64,000 bases of DNA from IMG/VR virus record IMGVR_UViG_3300046787_000438, positions 62,001 to 126,000 of that record; one strand, 5' to 3'. This document shows positions 43,358 to 52,385 of the stretch, in pieces. This DNA is from a virus. Below the pieces are notes generated by a model. It had not been told where the DNA came from and ran no database searches. It saw only the letters and a program-made list of their open reading frames with translations. The translations under genes were made by a program, and so were the position numbers. The first letter of the stretch is position 1. The number at the start of each line of letters is the position of its first letter.

Positions 43358-44209
43358 ATGAGATTCCGTAAACGCCAAGATCCTGCTGCAGCAGCTGAAC
43401 TTTTCATCAGCAAAGCTCAGCAATACCTGGGCTACACAGCTGAGATGCTTGGCCGTAACATGTTCGGCCAGAAGGTTGGCTATGACTCAACCCCATGGAG
43501 CGGCGCGTTTATTGACGTAGTCGCCCGTGAGGCAGGCCTCCACCTACCAAGCTTTGTCTACACTCCTGCCGCGCTCGCAGAATTCATTCGCCAGGGAAAC
43601 TTTTCACGGGTACCGCAGCTTGGCAGCGTAGCGATCTATAACTTTTCATCAGAAGTTGGAGCTGCGGCGAGCGCCTTCTCAATGCCCCATTGCGGAATCG
43701 TGACCGACGTCCGCGAGTTCGAGACCACGGGACGGTTTATAACCGTTGAGGGAAACACCGAAGGTTCAACAACTCATACCAAGAAGGATGGCGTGCATCA
43801 ACGGATCCGCACAATTAACGATGTAGTTATTTTTTGTCAGCTGCCTGCAGCACGGATCTCAACTTTTAACGGAAGATTGATTAAGCTCCTGGATCGCGGC
43901 CGCACAACTTTTAACGGCGAGGATCTTAAAGCTATAGACGACGCGGCCCGCATTCCTTCAATACTTCGCATCAACAACGAGATCAAGCACGGATCACGTA
44001 ACCGCGATATCGAGATCCTGCAGCTAGCGCTTGCAACTGTTACTGACTTACGTGGCTGCGTACCTGGTAAGTGGGACACAATAACCGCGTCTGCTTGCGC
44101 AAGATATCAACGTATGATAGGATTCGTTGGAGCAGATGCAAACGGCCTGCCTAACCTAAACACGCTGAAGCGCTTAGCTAAAGAGACGGGACTCTTCACA
44201 ATTGCCTAA
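43358..44209 (+). CDS. CHAP-like protein with peptidoglycan-binding domain, Ser at nucleophile site
   Basis: 283 residues. The N-terminal CHAP-like region has PWSGAF where CHAP amidases have PWCxxF, so S48 replaces the catalytic Cys. H111 (MPHCGIVTDV) and E131-G-N133 are kept. A C-terminal PG_binding_1-like repeat (about 225-283, ITASACARYQRMIGF) follows. It may be a Ser variant or a cell-wall-binding pseudoenzyme. Leaderless (TAGGAT 43346-43351). Confidence 0.7.
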   Translation: MRFRKRQDPAAAAELFISKAQQYLGYTAEMLGRNMFGQKVGYDSTPWSGAFIDVVAREAGLHLPSFVYTPAALAEFIRQGNFSRVPQLGSVAIYNFSSEVGAAASAFSMPHCGIVTDVREFETTGRFITVEGNTEGSTTHTKKDGVHQRIRTINDVVIFCQLPAARISTFNGRLIKLLDRGRTTFNGEDLKAIDDAARIPSILRINNEIKHGSRNRDIEILQLALATVTDLRGCVPGKWDTITASACARYQRMIGFVGADANGLPNLNTLKRLAKETGLFTIA

Positions 44210-44531
44210 AGAATTTAATCTGGATGACTACCAGTACTCTGAAGAGCACATAACTTTTGATGAGTTCCTCAGGTACCAGCCGCTGAAGAACGATCTAGAT
44301 CCAGCTGCATCTTTTGACGGAGCATTGTTTCGTCATGAAGGAGATCAGTGGGTCCACATTGCGAAACTATCTGCTGCCAATATCTGGACACTTTTCACGG
44401 ACCGAGACGGCTCGCTGCGCATTCGAAACGGATACCAGGTAGACGGACGGCTCGGGTACTTCCACTGTGCTCAGATGCACAACGCTCACAGGACCATCAT
44501 TGTTGACGGCCTGGATCTGAACAACTTTTAA
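44202..44531 (+). CDS. hypothetical protein
   Basis: 109 residues from TTG 44202, overlapping the upstream gene by 8 bp. Not recognised. Contains one of the ACTTTTCACGG words common in this stretch. Confidence 0.5.
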   Translation: MPKEFNLDDYQYSEEHITFDEFLRYQPLKNDLDPAASFDGALFRHEGDQWVHIAKLSAANIWTLFTDRDGSLRIRNGYQVDGRLGYFHCAQMHNAHRTIIVDGLDLNNF

Positions 44532-44542
44532 CGGAGAGTTTG

Positions 44543-44797
44543 ATGAAGCTATTCACCTTCAGCATTATGCATCCTGCAGCAGAAGACGGACCGCTCACTG
44601 CGATCGTCCCAGCGGCTAGCGAAAGCGCGGCGAGGAAACTCCTAGCAACCGAGTTCTTCTTCAACCAAGACTTGGTCAACGGATACATGTTCGACGTCAA
44701 GCTGGTCCGATCAGCTGAGCTGCCACTTTCCATGAAAAGATTGAATGTCATCACAGTGCAGCTGCCTGACGGACGGATGATGGAGAAAGCTTTCTAA
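44543..44797 (+). CDS. hypothetical protein
   Basis: 84 residues, beta-alpha pattern (AIVPAASESAARKLLATEFF). RBS ACGGAGAG. Not recognised. Confidence 0.5.
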   Translation: MKLFTFSIMHPAAEDGPLTAIVPAASESAARKLLATEFFFNQDLVNGYMFDVKLVRSAELPLSMKRLNVITVQLPDGRMMEKAF

Positions 44798-44849
44798 CTG
44801 CGGCGAGCGCTGATTTGCATCGACGGCCTGCTGTAGGTAAACTAGCGGC

Positions 44850-45281
44850 ATGCCCACACTAGTCACGCAAGATGAAGCAGCACGGATCCTCCACGTCTCA
44901 CGGGGAATGATTCAGTACTGGGTCCGCAAGGGAGCTACGCGGTACCCTAAACCGAGAAAGCCTGGAGCACGCTATGCCCCGTCGACTCGCGAGAGACTTG
45001 GACCGACATGTAACCGCAACTACCTCCTGGACCTGGAAGAGCTGCAGCTCAAACTTTTCACGAATGCTGTAAAGAATCTGGAGCAGCAGAATCCTGAGGC
45101 CCATCTCATGACCGTTCGCGAGGCAGCCAAGCGAACTAATAGAAAACACGAGACCATTGCCACGTACGTAAAGAAATTCCAACTGAAGAAGTATTTCCTT
45201 CACGAAGGCACCTCCCACTACTTGATAGATGGCGAGGAACTGGCGGACGCAATGGAATCCAGGGGCCTAGCGCTTACTTGA
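44850..45281 (+). CDS. protein with two HTH_17-type motifs
   Basis: 143 residues. VTQDEAARILHVSRGMIQYWV at the start and MTVREAAKRTNRKHETIATYV later are two helix-turn-helix units, each near a binding region. Leaderless: TAAACT 44838-44843. Probably a DNA-binding regulator. The last GATC before the GATC-poor tract is in its first codons. Confidence 0.65.
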   Translation: MPTLVTQDEAARILHVSRGMIQYWVRKGATRYPKPRKPGARYAPSTRERLGPTCNRNYLLDLEELQLKLFTNAVKNLEQQNPEAHLMTVREAAKRTNRKHETIATYVKKFQLKKYFLHEGTSHYLIDGEELADAMESRGLALT

Positions 45282-45306
45282 CTTATTAGCGCTGCAGTGG
45301 TACATT
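45278..45306 (+). promoter_or_regulatory. leaderless promoter
   Basis: TTGACT 45278-45283, 17-nt spacer, TACATT 45301-45306, then 6 nt to ATG 45313. Confidence 0.7.
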
Positions 45307-45312
45307 TGACCC

Positions 45313-45609
45313 ATGACTACTAAATGTGATTGCAACAAAGTGAATGCCATGGCGTTCAGGTGCTGGGACTGCAACATGTGTACTCTCTGTAACGATGAGT
45401 ACTACATGGTTGATGATGGCGTATGGGAAGTTGCCACTGAAGACTTCGGGGGCCATGGCATGTTATGCATTGGCTGCCTTGAGGCACGCCTTGGTGGAAA
45501 GCTTGTAGCTAGCGACTTCCCTGATTACCCAATCAATATGGGCGTCTTCCCGCAATCAACACGCCTACGAAATCGTTTGACAAATAGCGCAGATGCTGCT
45601 AACTTTTAA
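45313..45609 (+). CDS. zinc-binding Cys-rich protein
   Basis: 98 residues with CDCNKV, CWDCNMCTLC and CIGC clusters, giving two or three metal sites. Unknown role. Confidence 0.55.
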   Translation: MTTKCDCNKVNAMAFRCWDCNMCTLCNDEYYMVDDGVWEVATEDFGGHGMLCIGCLEARLGGKLVASDFPDYPINMGVFPQSTRLRNRLTNSADAANF

Positions 45610-45632
45610 TTACACATAGAAAGGGGTTCCAA

Positions 45633-45794
45633 ATGTATGGTTTGGACTTGACAGACCCAATGGTTAAGAAGGCTTACCAATTGGGATTTAACGATGGCCT
45701 GACCTGCGCGGTAGATAACGCGAAGGAGTTCGAGTACATCGACGAAGAGCAGGCAGATGACCTGCTTACTGAACTAGTAGAGATTGAGGCCTAG
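45633..45794 (+). CDS. 53-residue acidic protein
   Basis: Helical, acidic end (EEQADDLLTELVEIEA). Strong RBS AGAAAGGGG, the first of the AAAGGGG type that dominates the cassette region. Confidence 0.5.
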   Translation: MYGLDLTDPMVKKAYQLGFNDGLTCAVDNAKEFEYIDEEQADDLLTELVEIEA

Positions 45795-45796
45795 TC

Positions 45797-46279
45797 ATGG
45801 GATTAGATATGTACCTTGAGGCACGCCGCTTTGTTAGCGGGTACGCGCACTCGGATGCAGCAGAGCGACAAATTTACGATACCGTTCTCGATGCAATCGG
45901 CCAGAGCGGTAAGGGTGATGAGCGGTTCGTCTATGTCAACTTCAACGTTGCGTACTGGCGCAAGACCAACCACATTCATAACTGGTTTGTGGCCAACGTT
46001 CAGGGCGGCGAGGATGACTGTAAGTCTTACTACGTCTCTCGCGAGAAGTTGCTGGAACTCGAGCAGTTGTGTAGGGACGTTGCTTCTAACGGAACCGAGG
46101 AGTACGCGCAAGAACATCTACCTACGGGTTCAGGTTTTTTCTTTGGCGGTACAGACTACGACGAGTACTACTTTGAGCAAACCGACTGGACAGCAAAGCG
46201 GCTTGCCGAGATACTGGTAAGCATCCCAGAGAAGCCGAGCCTCACAGGTATCGACTTCTACTATTCAGCAAGTTGGTAG
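45797..46279 (+). CDS. conserved phage protein (MGLDMYL type)
   Basis: 160 residues. MGLDMYLEARRF and NFNVAYWRKTNHIHNWFV mark a family seen in many phages, function unknown. GC-rich codons. Confidence 0.6.
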   Translation: MGLDMYLEARRFVSGYAHSDAAERQIYDTVLDAIGQSGKGDERFVYVNFNVAYWRKTNHIHNWFVANVQGGEDDCKSYYVSREKLLELEQLCRDVASNGTEEYAQEHLPTGSGFFFGGTDYDEYYFEQTDWTAKRLAEILVSIPEKPSLTGIDFYYSASW

Positions 46280-46339
46280 AAGCGGCATGCGGCGAGCGCG
46301 TTCCAAATCAAGGGCGTGCGCTCGTTGTATGCTACTATC

Positions 46340-46645
46340 ATGCGCTCACTAGAAGTACACCTGTTCGAAACCGACTCTGACCTAGACTCTGCTATCGCTA
46401 GCGGAGCTGTACTACCAGAGCAACTCATCCGAACCGTATGCATCGATTGCCAAGGACCAGTAGGTTTTGCTGGACTGGAGTTCGAACCCTTCGTTGTAGT
46501 CATAGACGAGAATGACCAAGACTGGTTAGCATGCACCGATTGCGCAAAAGCTATCCTCAACTACGTGGACACATTCTTTCCGCCAGTCACAAAAAGTCAC
46601 TTCGCTCATCACCTCACAGATGACGAAGAATTCGACGCCTTCTAA
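46340..46645 (+). CDS. hypothetical zinc-binding protein
   Basis: 101 residues from ATG 46340. CIDCQG and CTDCAK form a Cys4 site. TATGCT 46328-46333 lies 6 nt before the ATG (leaderless), which decides the start. Confidence 0.55.
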   Translation: MRSLEVHLFETDSDLDSAIASGAVLPEQLIRTVCIDCQGPVGFAGLEFEPFVVVIDENDQDWLACTDCAKAILNYVDTFFPPVTKSHFAHHLTDDEEFDAF

Positions 46646-46646
46646 C

Positions 46647-46663
46647 TGTATTTATTTTTTGTC
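46647..46663 (+). repeat. cassette repeat copy 1
   Basis: TGTATTTATTTTTTGTC. Promoter TTGCGT 46683-46688, 17 nt, TATAGT 46706-46711 follows. GCCGT lies 6 nt after the repeat. Confidence 0.9.
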
Positions 46664-46740
46664 CAACACGCCGTAGTTCGTGTTGCGTAATGTTATACCC
46701 TTTGCTATAGTTGGATTACCAATAGAAAGGGGTTTCCCAA

Positions 46741-47259
46741 ATGGGAATGGATGTTTATGGCAAGAACCCAGTAAATGAAACTGGGCAATACTTCCGCCGA
46801 AATGTGTGGGGCTGGCATCCTCTATGGGGTTATGTGGAAGACACTTACCCAGAGATTGCCGAACTGGTCGAACACGCACACAGCAACGATGGCGATGGCT
46901 TGGGTGCGAGAAATGCTAAGAAGTTAGCGAAACTTTTGATGAGCGATTACGAAACTGGCAAAGCCAAGGAGTATGTCGAGGAACGCAACAAGGCTATTTC
47001 AGAGTTGCCTTTTGATGAGTGCCGTCTATGTGCTGGCACAGGTATTCGCACAGACGAGATTGCGGTAAATGCTGGTATGCCAACTCAAGAGTTGCGACCA
47101 GACATTGCGATTATCGTTGGTCGAACTCACGGAACTTGTAATGCTTGTAGTGGCCTAGGTAAGACAGAGCCTTGGGCAAGCAACTACTACCTAGAGCCAG
47201 ACGACATAAAAGAGTTTGCCGAGTTCCTAGTGAACTCTGGTGGATTTGAGATTTGCTAG
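46741..47259 (+). CDS. conserved phage protein with DnaJ-like zinc finger
   Basis: 172 residues. MGMDVYGKNP and YFRRNVWGWHPLW recall a phage family. CRLCAGTG and CNACSGLG are DnaJ-type CxxCxGxG repeats, two halves of a zinc site. RBS AGAAAGGGG. Confidence 0.6.
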   Translation: MGMDVYGKNPVNETGQYFRRNVWGWHPLWGYVEDTYPEIAELVEHAHSNDGDGLGARNAKKLAKLLMSDYETGKAKEYVEERNKAISELPFDECRLCAGTGIRTDEIAVNAGMPTQELRPDIAIIVGRTHGTCNACSGLGKTEPWASNYYLEPDDIKEFAEFLVNSGGFEIC

Positions 47260-47283
47260 ACCCTGACTAAAAGTCAAACACCT

Positions 47284-47317
47284 GAGCCAAGTGTCTAAAC
47301 TGGCTCATCTTTTTGAT
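47284..47317 (+). terminator. terminator
   Basis: GAGCCA and TGGCTC stem followed by ATCTTTTT. Confidence 0.7.
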
Positions 47318-47324
47318 TGGAAGT

Positions 47325-47341
47325 TGTATTTATTTTTTGTC
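47325..47341 (+). repeat. cassette repeat copy 2
   Basis: Exact 17-bp copy. TTGACA 47387-47392, 17 nt, TTTACT 47410-47415 follow. Confidence 0.9.
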
Positions 47342-47466
47342 TACCCCCGAGGGGCGACACGCCGAAAAAGATTTTCATAGATAGATTTGACATTCCGTAA
47401 AAAGTTTGCTTTACTTTACTTACTGACCAAAAGGGCAGACACGACACACGAAAGGGGCTAGTCGAA

Positions 47467-48081
47467 ATGACTACCACAGCAACAGCAACACCAAAGATTG
47501 TAGGCAACGCACTCTACCTAGAGTTGGTTGGCGACACTACTATGCCCGAGGACAAACTACGCCAAATGCTCGGGTGGCAACACAAGGGAACTAAGCAGGT
47601 TCTCATGTTCCCCGAGTATCAGGACGACATGGGCAAGACCCACAGCGCAGTCATTATGACCAGAGTTATCACAGAGAACTCCCCACGCGCTCAATGGGAC
47701 ATGAACTACATGGCTCGCAATCGTCCGAAGCCACAGTTGGCAGATAACGATTCTTACTACGCCAACTACCCAGAATACAGCAACGCCGAGTGGGACGCAC
47801 TAACAAGTCGTGAGCAGTTTGAGGCTCGTAAGCGTGCCATAGCAATCCTGCTCAAGAATGTAGTGCTTGACACTTACTACTCCGAGCCAGACGCAGAGGG
47901 CAATCGCACAACGCTCGCAGGGCAGGGTTGGGTTGTTCGTGAGGGAAAACCAATCGCAGTTGAGATTACTGACCAAGACATGACAGAACTTCACAGCGAC
48001 AGCAAAACTCCACAGGCAGTTATTCGCCGAATCAACAAAGTTCGCACGACACTTGACAAGTTCCCAGCAAAACTTGTATAG
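47467..48081 (+). CDS. hypothetical protein in MoxR/VWA operon
   Basis: 204 residues. Thr-rich start, then ALYLELVGDTTMPEDKLRQMLG. Not recognised. First gene of a three-gene unit with the AAA and VWA genes. RBS GAAAGGGG. Confidence 0.55.
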   Translation: MTTTATATPKIVGNALYLELVGDTTMPEDKLRQMLGWQHKGTKQVLMFPEYQDDMGKTHSAVIMTRVITENSPRAQWDMNYMARNRPKPQLADNDSYYANYPEYSNAEWDALTSREQFEARKRAIAILLKNVVLDTYYSEPDAEGNRTTLAGQGWVVREGKPIAVEITDQDMTELHSDSKTPQAVIRRINKVRTTLDKFPAKLV

Positions 48082-48125
48082 TTTCTAATAGATACACACG
48101 ACACGACACGAAAGGGGCGAAAGCC

Positions 48126-49190
48126 ATGTATCAGCAAAAAGTAGTAGCAGAACACACGAACCCAGACCTAGCAGGATTGGACTTCGACAAACTGGCAGAG
48201 GCGGTTTCTAGCGCAGTATCAAGCAAGGCGTTTGGAATCACAACTTCGGTGATTGACGACTTGCTAACTCCAGCAGGACGAGCAACTATCAGAGTAAAGA
48301 CAGGGGCAAAGCCTACTTCACCTATCTCACTTGATTCTCTTGTAGAATCGAAAGAGGAAAAGGCAGAGGTAAGCATGGAACTTGGTGAAACACTTGAGGG
48401 CGCAGAATCATACGCTCGTCCAAATGGCGACTTGTATTATGGTCGCAAGTGGGGCGAAAATGTAGATGTCGAAGTTCTACGCAAAGCACGAGAAGCAGGT
48501 GCTTATGTCATGTTGTATGGAGTCCCTGGAACTGGTAAGACCGCTATGGTCGAAGCCGCTTTTCCAGATGAACTTTACACAATCTTGGGTTCGGGCGACA
48601 CAGAGGTTTCTGACTTGGTGGGTGGCTATGTCCAGACCCCGAGTGGCGGTTTTGAGTGGGTGGACGGAGTTTTGACTCGTTCGGCACTTGAGGGCAAAGT
48701 TCTACTGATTGACGAGATTGGTCTGATTGACCCAAAGGTTCTTTCGGTGGTCTATGGTCTAATGGACGGCAGACGAGAACTGACCATTAGCGCAAACCCA
48801 GAGCGAGGCACTATCAAAGCACAAGAGGGTTTTTATGTCGTGTCAGCGACTAACCCAAATGTCGCAGGTGTTCGCTTGTCAGAGGCACTTCTATCTCGCT
48901 TCGCCATTCAGGTCGAAATGACAACTGACTGGGCGTTGGCAAAGAAGTTGGGTGTTCCGCAGAGTGCCGTTGTCGCTTCACAGAACTTGGCAAAGAAAAT
49001 GGAGAATGGCGAAACTTCATGGTCGCCACAGTTCCGAGAGTTGCTTGCGTTCAGGGACTTGTCAAAGTTGTTCGGAACGAAGTGGGCGGTTCAGAACTTG
49101 CTCGCTTCTGCCCCAGAGATTGACAGACCAGTTGCGTCAGATGTATTCACCCGAGTATTCGGAGAGGCGATTCTGCCAGCCAAGATTTAG
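48126..49190 (+). CDS. MoxR-like AAA+ ATPase
   Basis: 354 residues. Walker A GVPGTGKTA (about 132-140), VSDLVGGYVQTPSGGFEWVDG (MoxR signature), Walker B VLLIDEI, ISANPERG, SATNPNVAG and a sensor region. MoxR ATPases work with VWA proteins to insert metals or remodel complexes. The VWA partner follows 130 bp downstream. RBS GAAAGGGG. Confidence 0.9.
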   Translation: MYQQKVVAEHTNPDLAGLDFDKLAEAVSSAVSSKAFGITTSVIDDLLTPAGRATIRVKTGAKPTSPISLDSLVESKEEKAEVSMELGETLEGAESYARPNGDLYYGRKWGENVDVEVLRKAREAGAYVMLYGVPGTGKTAMVEAAFPDELYTILGSGDTEVSDLVGGYVQTPSGGFEWVDGVLTRSALEGKVLLIDEIGLIDPKVLSVVYGLMDGRRELTISANPERGTIKAQEGFYVVSATNPNVAGVRLSEALLSRFAIQVEMTTDWALAKKLGVPQSAVVASQNLAKKMENGETSWSPQFRELLAFRDLSKLFGTKWAVQNLLASAPEIDRPVASDVFTRVFGEAILPAKI

Positions 49191-49319
49191 TAGGTGGTCG
49201 TGTCCCTACTGAAACCCCGAGAGTAGCGCAAGAAAAATGTTTGCGAAAACACTTGCGCTACTCTCAAAAGGGTGTATAGTTAGACATACAACAACAAAGC
49301 CAGATGAAAGGGAAAGCAA

Positions 49320-51185
49320 ATGGCACACTACAGTTCTAAGGGAAAATCAAGACTTACCAAGCGCACTAGCGCAACTCCGTCAGAGTGGTATCGTGTTTGC
49401 TCACAGATTGGTCGTCTAGTAAACGACTGGTCATGGAGAAGCGACCTTGCCGTTTATGGTGGCGAGGATTCATGCGAGGGTCGTGCGATAGCAGGATACT
49501 ACGCCGAGATTGCCGAGATTGAGATAGATGTTCGCAAGGCGTTTGGAGAGGGCGTTAGCCCAGACTTCGTTGGCGACCTAAACGAAAAGGCAACTCGCTA
49601 CGAGTTCCCAATGGTTTCAGGAATCCTATTCCATGAGGCACTTCACGCTCGCCACACAGGCTGGGACACAGCCTACTTGTCAGAGCAGTTTGAGAACATA
49701 GAAGCACAGGCGTTCATGGCACTTGAGGAATCTCGTATCGAATCTCGTGGCGTGAAAGAGCGACCAGAGAATCGTTTGTTCCTACGCACTTCGGCGTTGG
49801 ACATGGCACTTGAGGGCGTAAACGAATCAGCACTCGCAAAACTTGGTGGCGACAAATGGATTACAGCGAATCTCGCAACTCTATCTATCGCACGAGTGGA
49901 CGCAGGTGTTCTTGAGGTTTCAGACATCAGCGAGATTTACAAAGAGGTTGTCAGCGTTCTTGGTCAAGACTTGTTTGACGAACTACGCAAAGTTTGGATT
50001 GCGTTTCAGGCACTAGGCGTTCCACAGATTGACGAGGCGATTGCGCTCGCTAAGAAGTGGGTCGAACTTTTGCGTGAGGCAGACCCAGAGGGCGAGCCAA
50101 ACAAGGACGAAGTTGGCGACCCATTCGCAGAGGAATCTGGCGAGGGTGAGGGCGAGGGCGAAAGCGAATCTGGCGAGGGCAAGGGCGAAATGTCAGAAGC
50201 CATGAAGCAGTTGGTTTCTAAACTTTCAGATTCAGCGAGCAAGACAGAAGCAAACGCAGAGCAAGCACTTGGCGACCAAGAGCGCAAAGAGAAGTGGGAC
50301 GAGGAATCAAAGGCACGCCAGAGCGAAGCGCAGAAAAACAATCAGCGCAAGCAGGAAGCCAAAAAGATTTTCGACAAGAGCCACAACGAAAGTGGTTCTG
50401 GTTCTAACTCACGAGTAAGCGAACGCCGAGTGCCAACTGGCGCAGAGCGAGCCAGCGCAGTCCAGATTGCTAAGGCGTTGGAAAAGGCGAAGTATCGTGA
50501 GCGTTCTGTCCATGTTCGCAAGCACCAAGCACCACAGGGTCGCTTGATTGCTCGCAACGCAGTCCAGAACAAGGCTATGGAATCTATGGGATTGCGTGGC
50601 GAGTTGCCAGCGTGGAAGTCAAAGACACGCAAGCACACAGACGACCCAACTCTCAAGATTGGTGTCATGGTGGACATCTCTGGTTCTATGGGTTCGGCTA
50701 TGGAATCTATGGGAACTACGGCTTGGGTTCTATCGGAAGCAGGTCGCCGAATCCAAGCGGAAACCGCTATGATTTACTACGGCTCGGGTGTCTTTTCAAC
50801 TCTACGCCGAGGTCAGCGATTGAGCGAGGTTTCTATCTACACCGCACCAGACGGAACGGAAAAGTTTGCCGAGGCGTGGGAAGCACTTGACGGCGAACTC
50901 GGATTGACTTTCACAGACGGCGTGCGTTTGTTGGTAATCGTGTCGGACGGAAACTACACACCGAAGCAGACCGAGAGTGCCAAGCAGATTCTCCAAGAGT
51001 GTAAACGGAACGGCGTGGCAGTCTTGTGGATTACCCCGAAAGATTGCTACTCGCTTGGGGCAAGGCACATCATCAACGGCTCGGGTTGGGGAATCCACTT
51101 GGATAACCTTGACACGAATGAGATTGCTTCACTTGTCGGCAAGACGGCAAGCGAAGCGTTGGGTAAGGTCGGCTCGCTCATGTGA
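49320..51185 (+). CDS. VWA-domain protein with HExxH motif (MoxR partner)
   Basis: 621 residues. N-terminal region has FHEALHARH (H105-E-x2-H109), a zinc-peptidase-like motif. A very acidic Gly/Glu linker follows (about 255-290), then a basic region, then a VWA domain (about 445-600) with the MIDAS motif DISGSMGS, and YGSG, DGNYT, ITPKD. The layout resembles CobT or metallopeptidase-VWA proteins. Likely acts with the ATPase before it. It has no leaderless start; RBS GAAAGGGAAA. Confidence 0.85.
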   Translation: MAHYSSKGKSRLTKRTSATPSEWYRVCSQIGRLVNDWSWRSDLAVYGGEDSCEGRAIAGYYAEIAEIEIDVRKAFGEGVSPDFVGDLNEKATRYEFPMVSGILFHEALHARHTGWDTAYLSEQFENIEAQAFMALEESRIESRGVKERPENRLFLRTSALDMALEGVNESALAKLGGDKWITANLATLSIARVDAGVLEVSDISEIYKEVVSVLGQDLFDELRKVWIAFQALGVPQIDEAIALAKKWVELLREADPEGEPNKDEVGDPFAEESGEGEGEGESESGEGKGEMSEAMKQLVSKLSDSASKTEANAEQALGDQERKEKWDEESKARQSEAQKNNQRKQEAKKIFDKSHNESGSGSNSRVSERRVPTGAERASAVQIAKALEKAKYRERSVHVRKHQAPQGRLIARNAVQNKAMESMGLRGELPAWKSKTRKHTDDPTLKIGVMVDISGSMGSAMESMGTTAWVLSEAGRRIQAETAMIYYGSGVFSTLRRGQRLSEVSIYTAPDGTEKFAEAWEALDGELGLTFTDGVRLLVIVSDGNYTPKQTESAKQILQECKRNGVAVLWITPKDCYSLGARHIINGSGWGIHLDNLDTNEIASLVGKTASEALGKVGSLM

Positions 51186-51269
51186 GTCCCTTGCCCTAAC
51201 GGAGTGCCTAACCGATTGGATTGAGCATAGTGCCAGACCCCCCTTACTGGTCGCTCTCCTAACGGACGG

Positions 51270-51312
51270 GACACTAGAAGCCCCTATCAACTCTTTCCCC
51301 CATTGGTTGGTA
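51270..51312 (+). terminator. terminator and gap
   Basis: AGCCCCTATCAAC pairs with GTTGGTAGGGGTT, then TTTCGCC. The gene-free space 51186-51553 also holds a second long stem (GGCTCG with CGAGCC, about 51371-51430) before the next repeat. Confidence 0.65.
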
Positions 51313-51436
51313 GGGGTTTCGCCATACCCAAGACGGATAGGTGCTTGCGTGGTATTAGCGTGCTAGGGATTGACGGCTCGTCAGAAGTTCTCGTGAAAAG
51401 CAGGTGACAGACTTTTCTGATTTTCGAGCCAGAGGT

Positions 51437-51453
51437 TGTATTTATTTTTTGTC
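51437..51453 (+). repeat. cassette repeat copy 3
   Basis: Exact copy. TTGACA 51473-51478, 17 nt, TAAGTT 51496-51501. Confidence 0.9.
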
Positions 51454-51553
51454 GAAAACTTCGTATCTTGATTTGACATGACTAAAAAAGTCAGGTAAGT
51501 TTGGAACTACCAAACAGGGACGAACAAGAAGTAGTCCCAAAGGGGGTGTCAGA

Positions 51554-51892
51554 ATGGCAACAGCCACTAAGACCCAAGACCAGACCCAGACGAAAGTCTT
51601 GGTCAAAGTTTCACGCAAGTTCGTTGCTATGTTGGACGAACTCAAAGATGTTCGTGCTACTTACAATCAGGCAGACAAGCGTATTGCCGAACTGCGTAAG
51701 GACATCTTTGCCGTAGTTGGCGAACAAGCCCAGACTCTAACCCACAATGGGGTTGAGGTCGCCGTAATCGTTGCCCAGACCAAAGAGGTTGTGGACATGG
51801 ACTTGCTGAAAGCCAACTTCCCAGAGGTGTATCAGGCTTGCCTAGTGAGCAAGACCCAATACCCTATTCGTGCGGTATCTCGCTCGAAGTAG
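51554..51892 (+). CDS. phage protein of the TLTHNG family
   Basis: 112 residues. Coiled-coil N-terminus, then TLTHNGVEVAVIVAQ and FPEVYQACL. Paralogue of the protein at 59810-60154. Function unknown. GGGGGTG RBS. Confidence 0.6.
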   Translation: MATATKTQDQTQTKVLVKVSRKFVAMLDELKDVRATYNQADKRIAELRKDIFAVVGEQAQTLTHNGVEVAVIVAQTKEVVDMDLLKANFPEVYQACLVSKTQYPIRAVSRSK

Positions 51893-51897
51893 TCGAG

Positions 51898-51930
51898 AGG
51901 GGCAGGGGGAAATCCTTGCCCCTTTTTTCT
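51898..51930 (+). terminator. terminator
   Basis: GGGGCA with TGCCCC stem, then TTTTTT. Confidence 0.75.
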
Positions 51931-51940
51931 GAAGCGAGTA

Positions 51941-51957
51941 TGTATTTATTTTTTGTC
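51941..51957 (+). repeat. cassette repeat copy 4
   Basis: Exact copy. Weak promoter TTGTGG 51983-51988, 17 nt, TAGTAA; GCCGT occurs twice downstream. Confidence 0.9.
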
Positions 51958-52040
51958 TGCGATTCCGACCCGCCGTCAAAAGTTGTGGCGAATGTCGCAA
52001 CGCCGTAGTAAGTTAGAACTATAAGAAAGGGGAGTTCACA

Positions 52041-52376
52041 ATGAGTGAGCCATTAGAACTACAAGACATAGCAGGACTTAGCCTGACGATTATTGGCGTG
52101 TTGATTGAGAGTTATGTGAACGAGGGATACGCCGACCCAACAATGTATAAGGCGTTGTCTGCGACTGCCGAACTAGCAGAGCAGTTTCAGGCACGAGCAA
52201 AGTATGACAACGCACCTAGCGATGTTGTCGAATCTATCGCCGACTTGCTAGTGAATCTCAAACTCACAGCGATTGAGTGCGGAGAAGTTGTAGAGCGAAT
52301 CATCAAAGAGCAGGGAATCGAAGTCAAGGGCGATTGGTCTGCCCACACTTGCGACGACCCAGAACACGACCACTAG
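52041..52376 (+). CDS. hypothetical helical acidic protein
   Basis: 111 residues, all-helical, with a late His-rich end (HTCDDPEHDH). RBS GAAAGGGG. Co-transcribed with the ClgR-like gene. Confidence 0.55.
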   Translation: MSEPLELQDIAGLSLTIIGVLIESYVNEGYADPTMYKALSATAELAEQFQARAKYDNAPSDVVESIADLLVNLKLTAIECGEVVERIIKEQGIEVKGDWSAHTCDDPEHDH

Positions 52377-52385
52377 GAGAGAATC

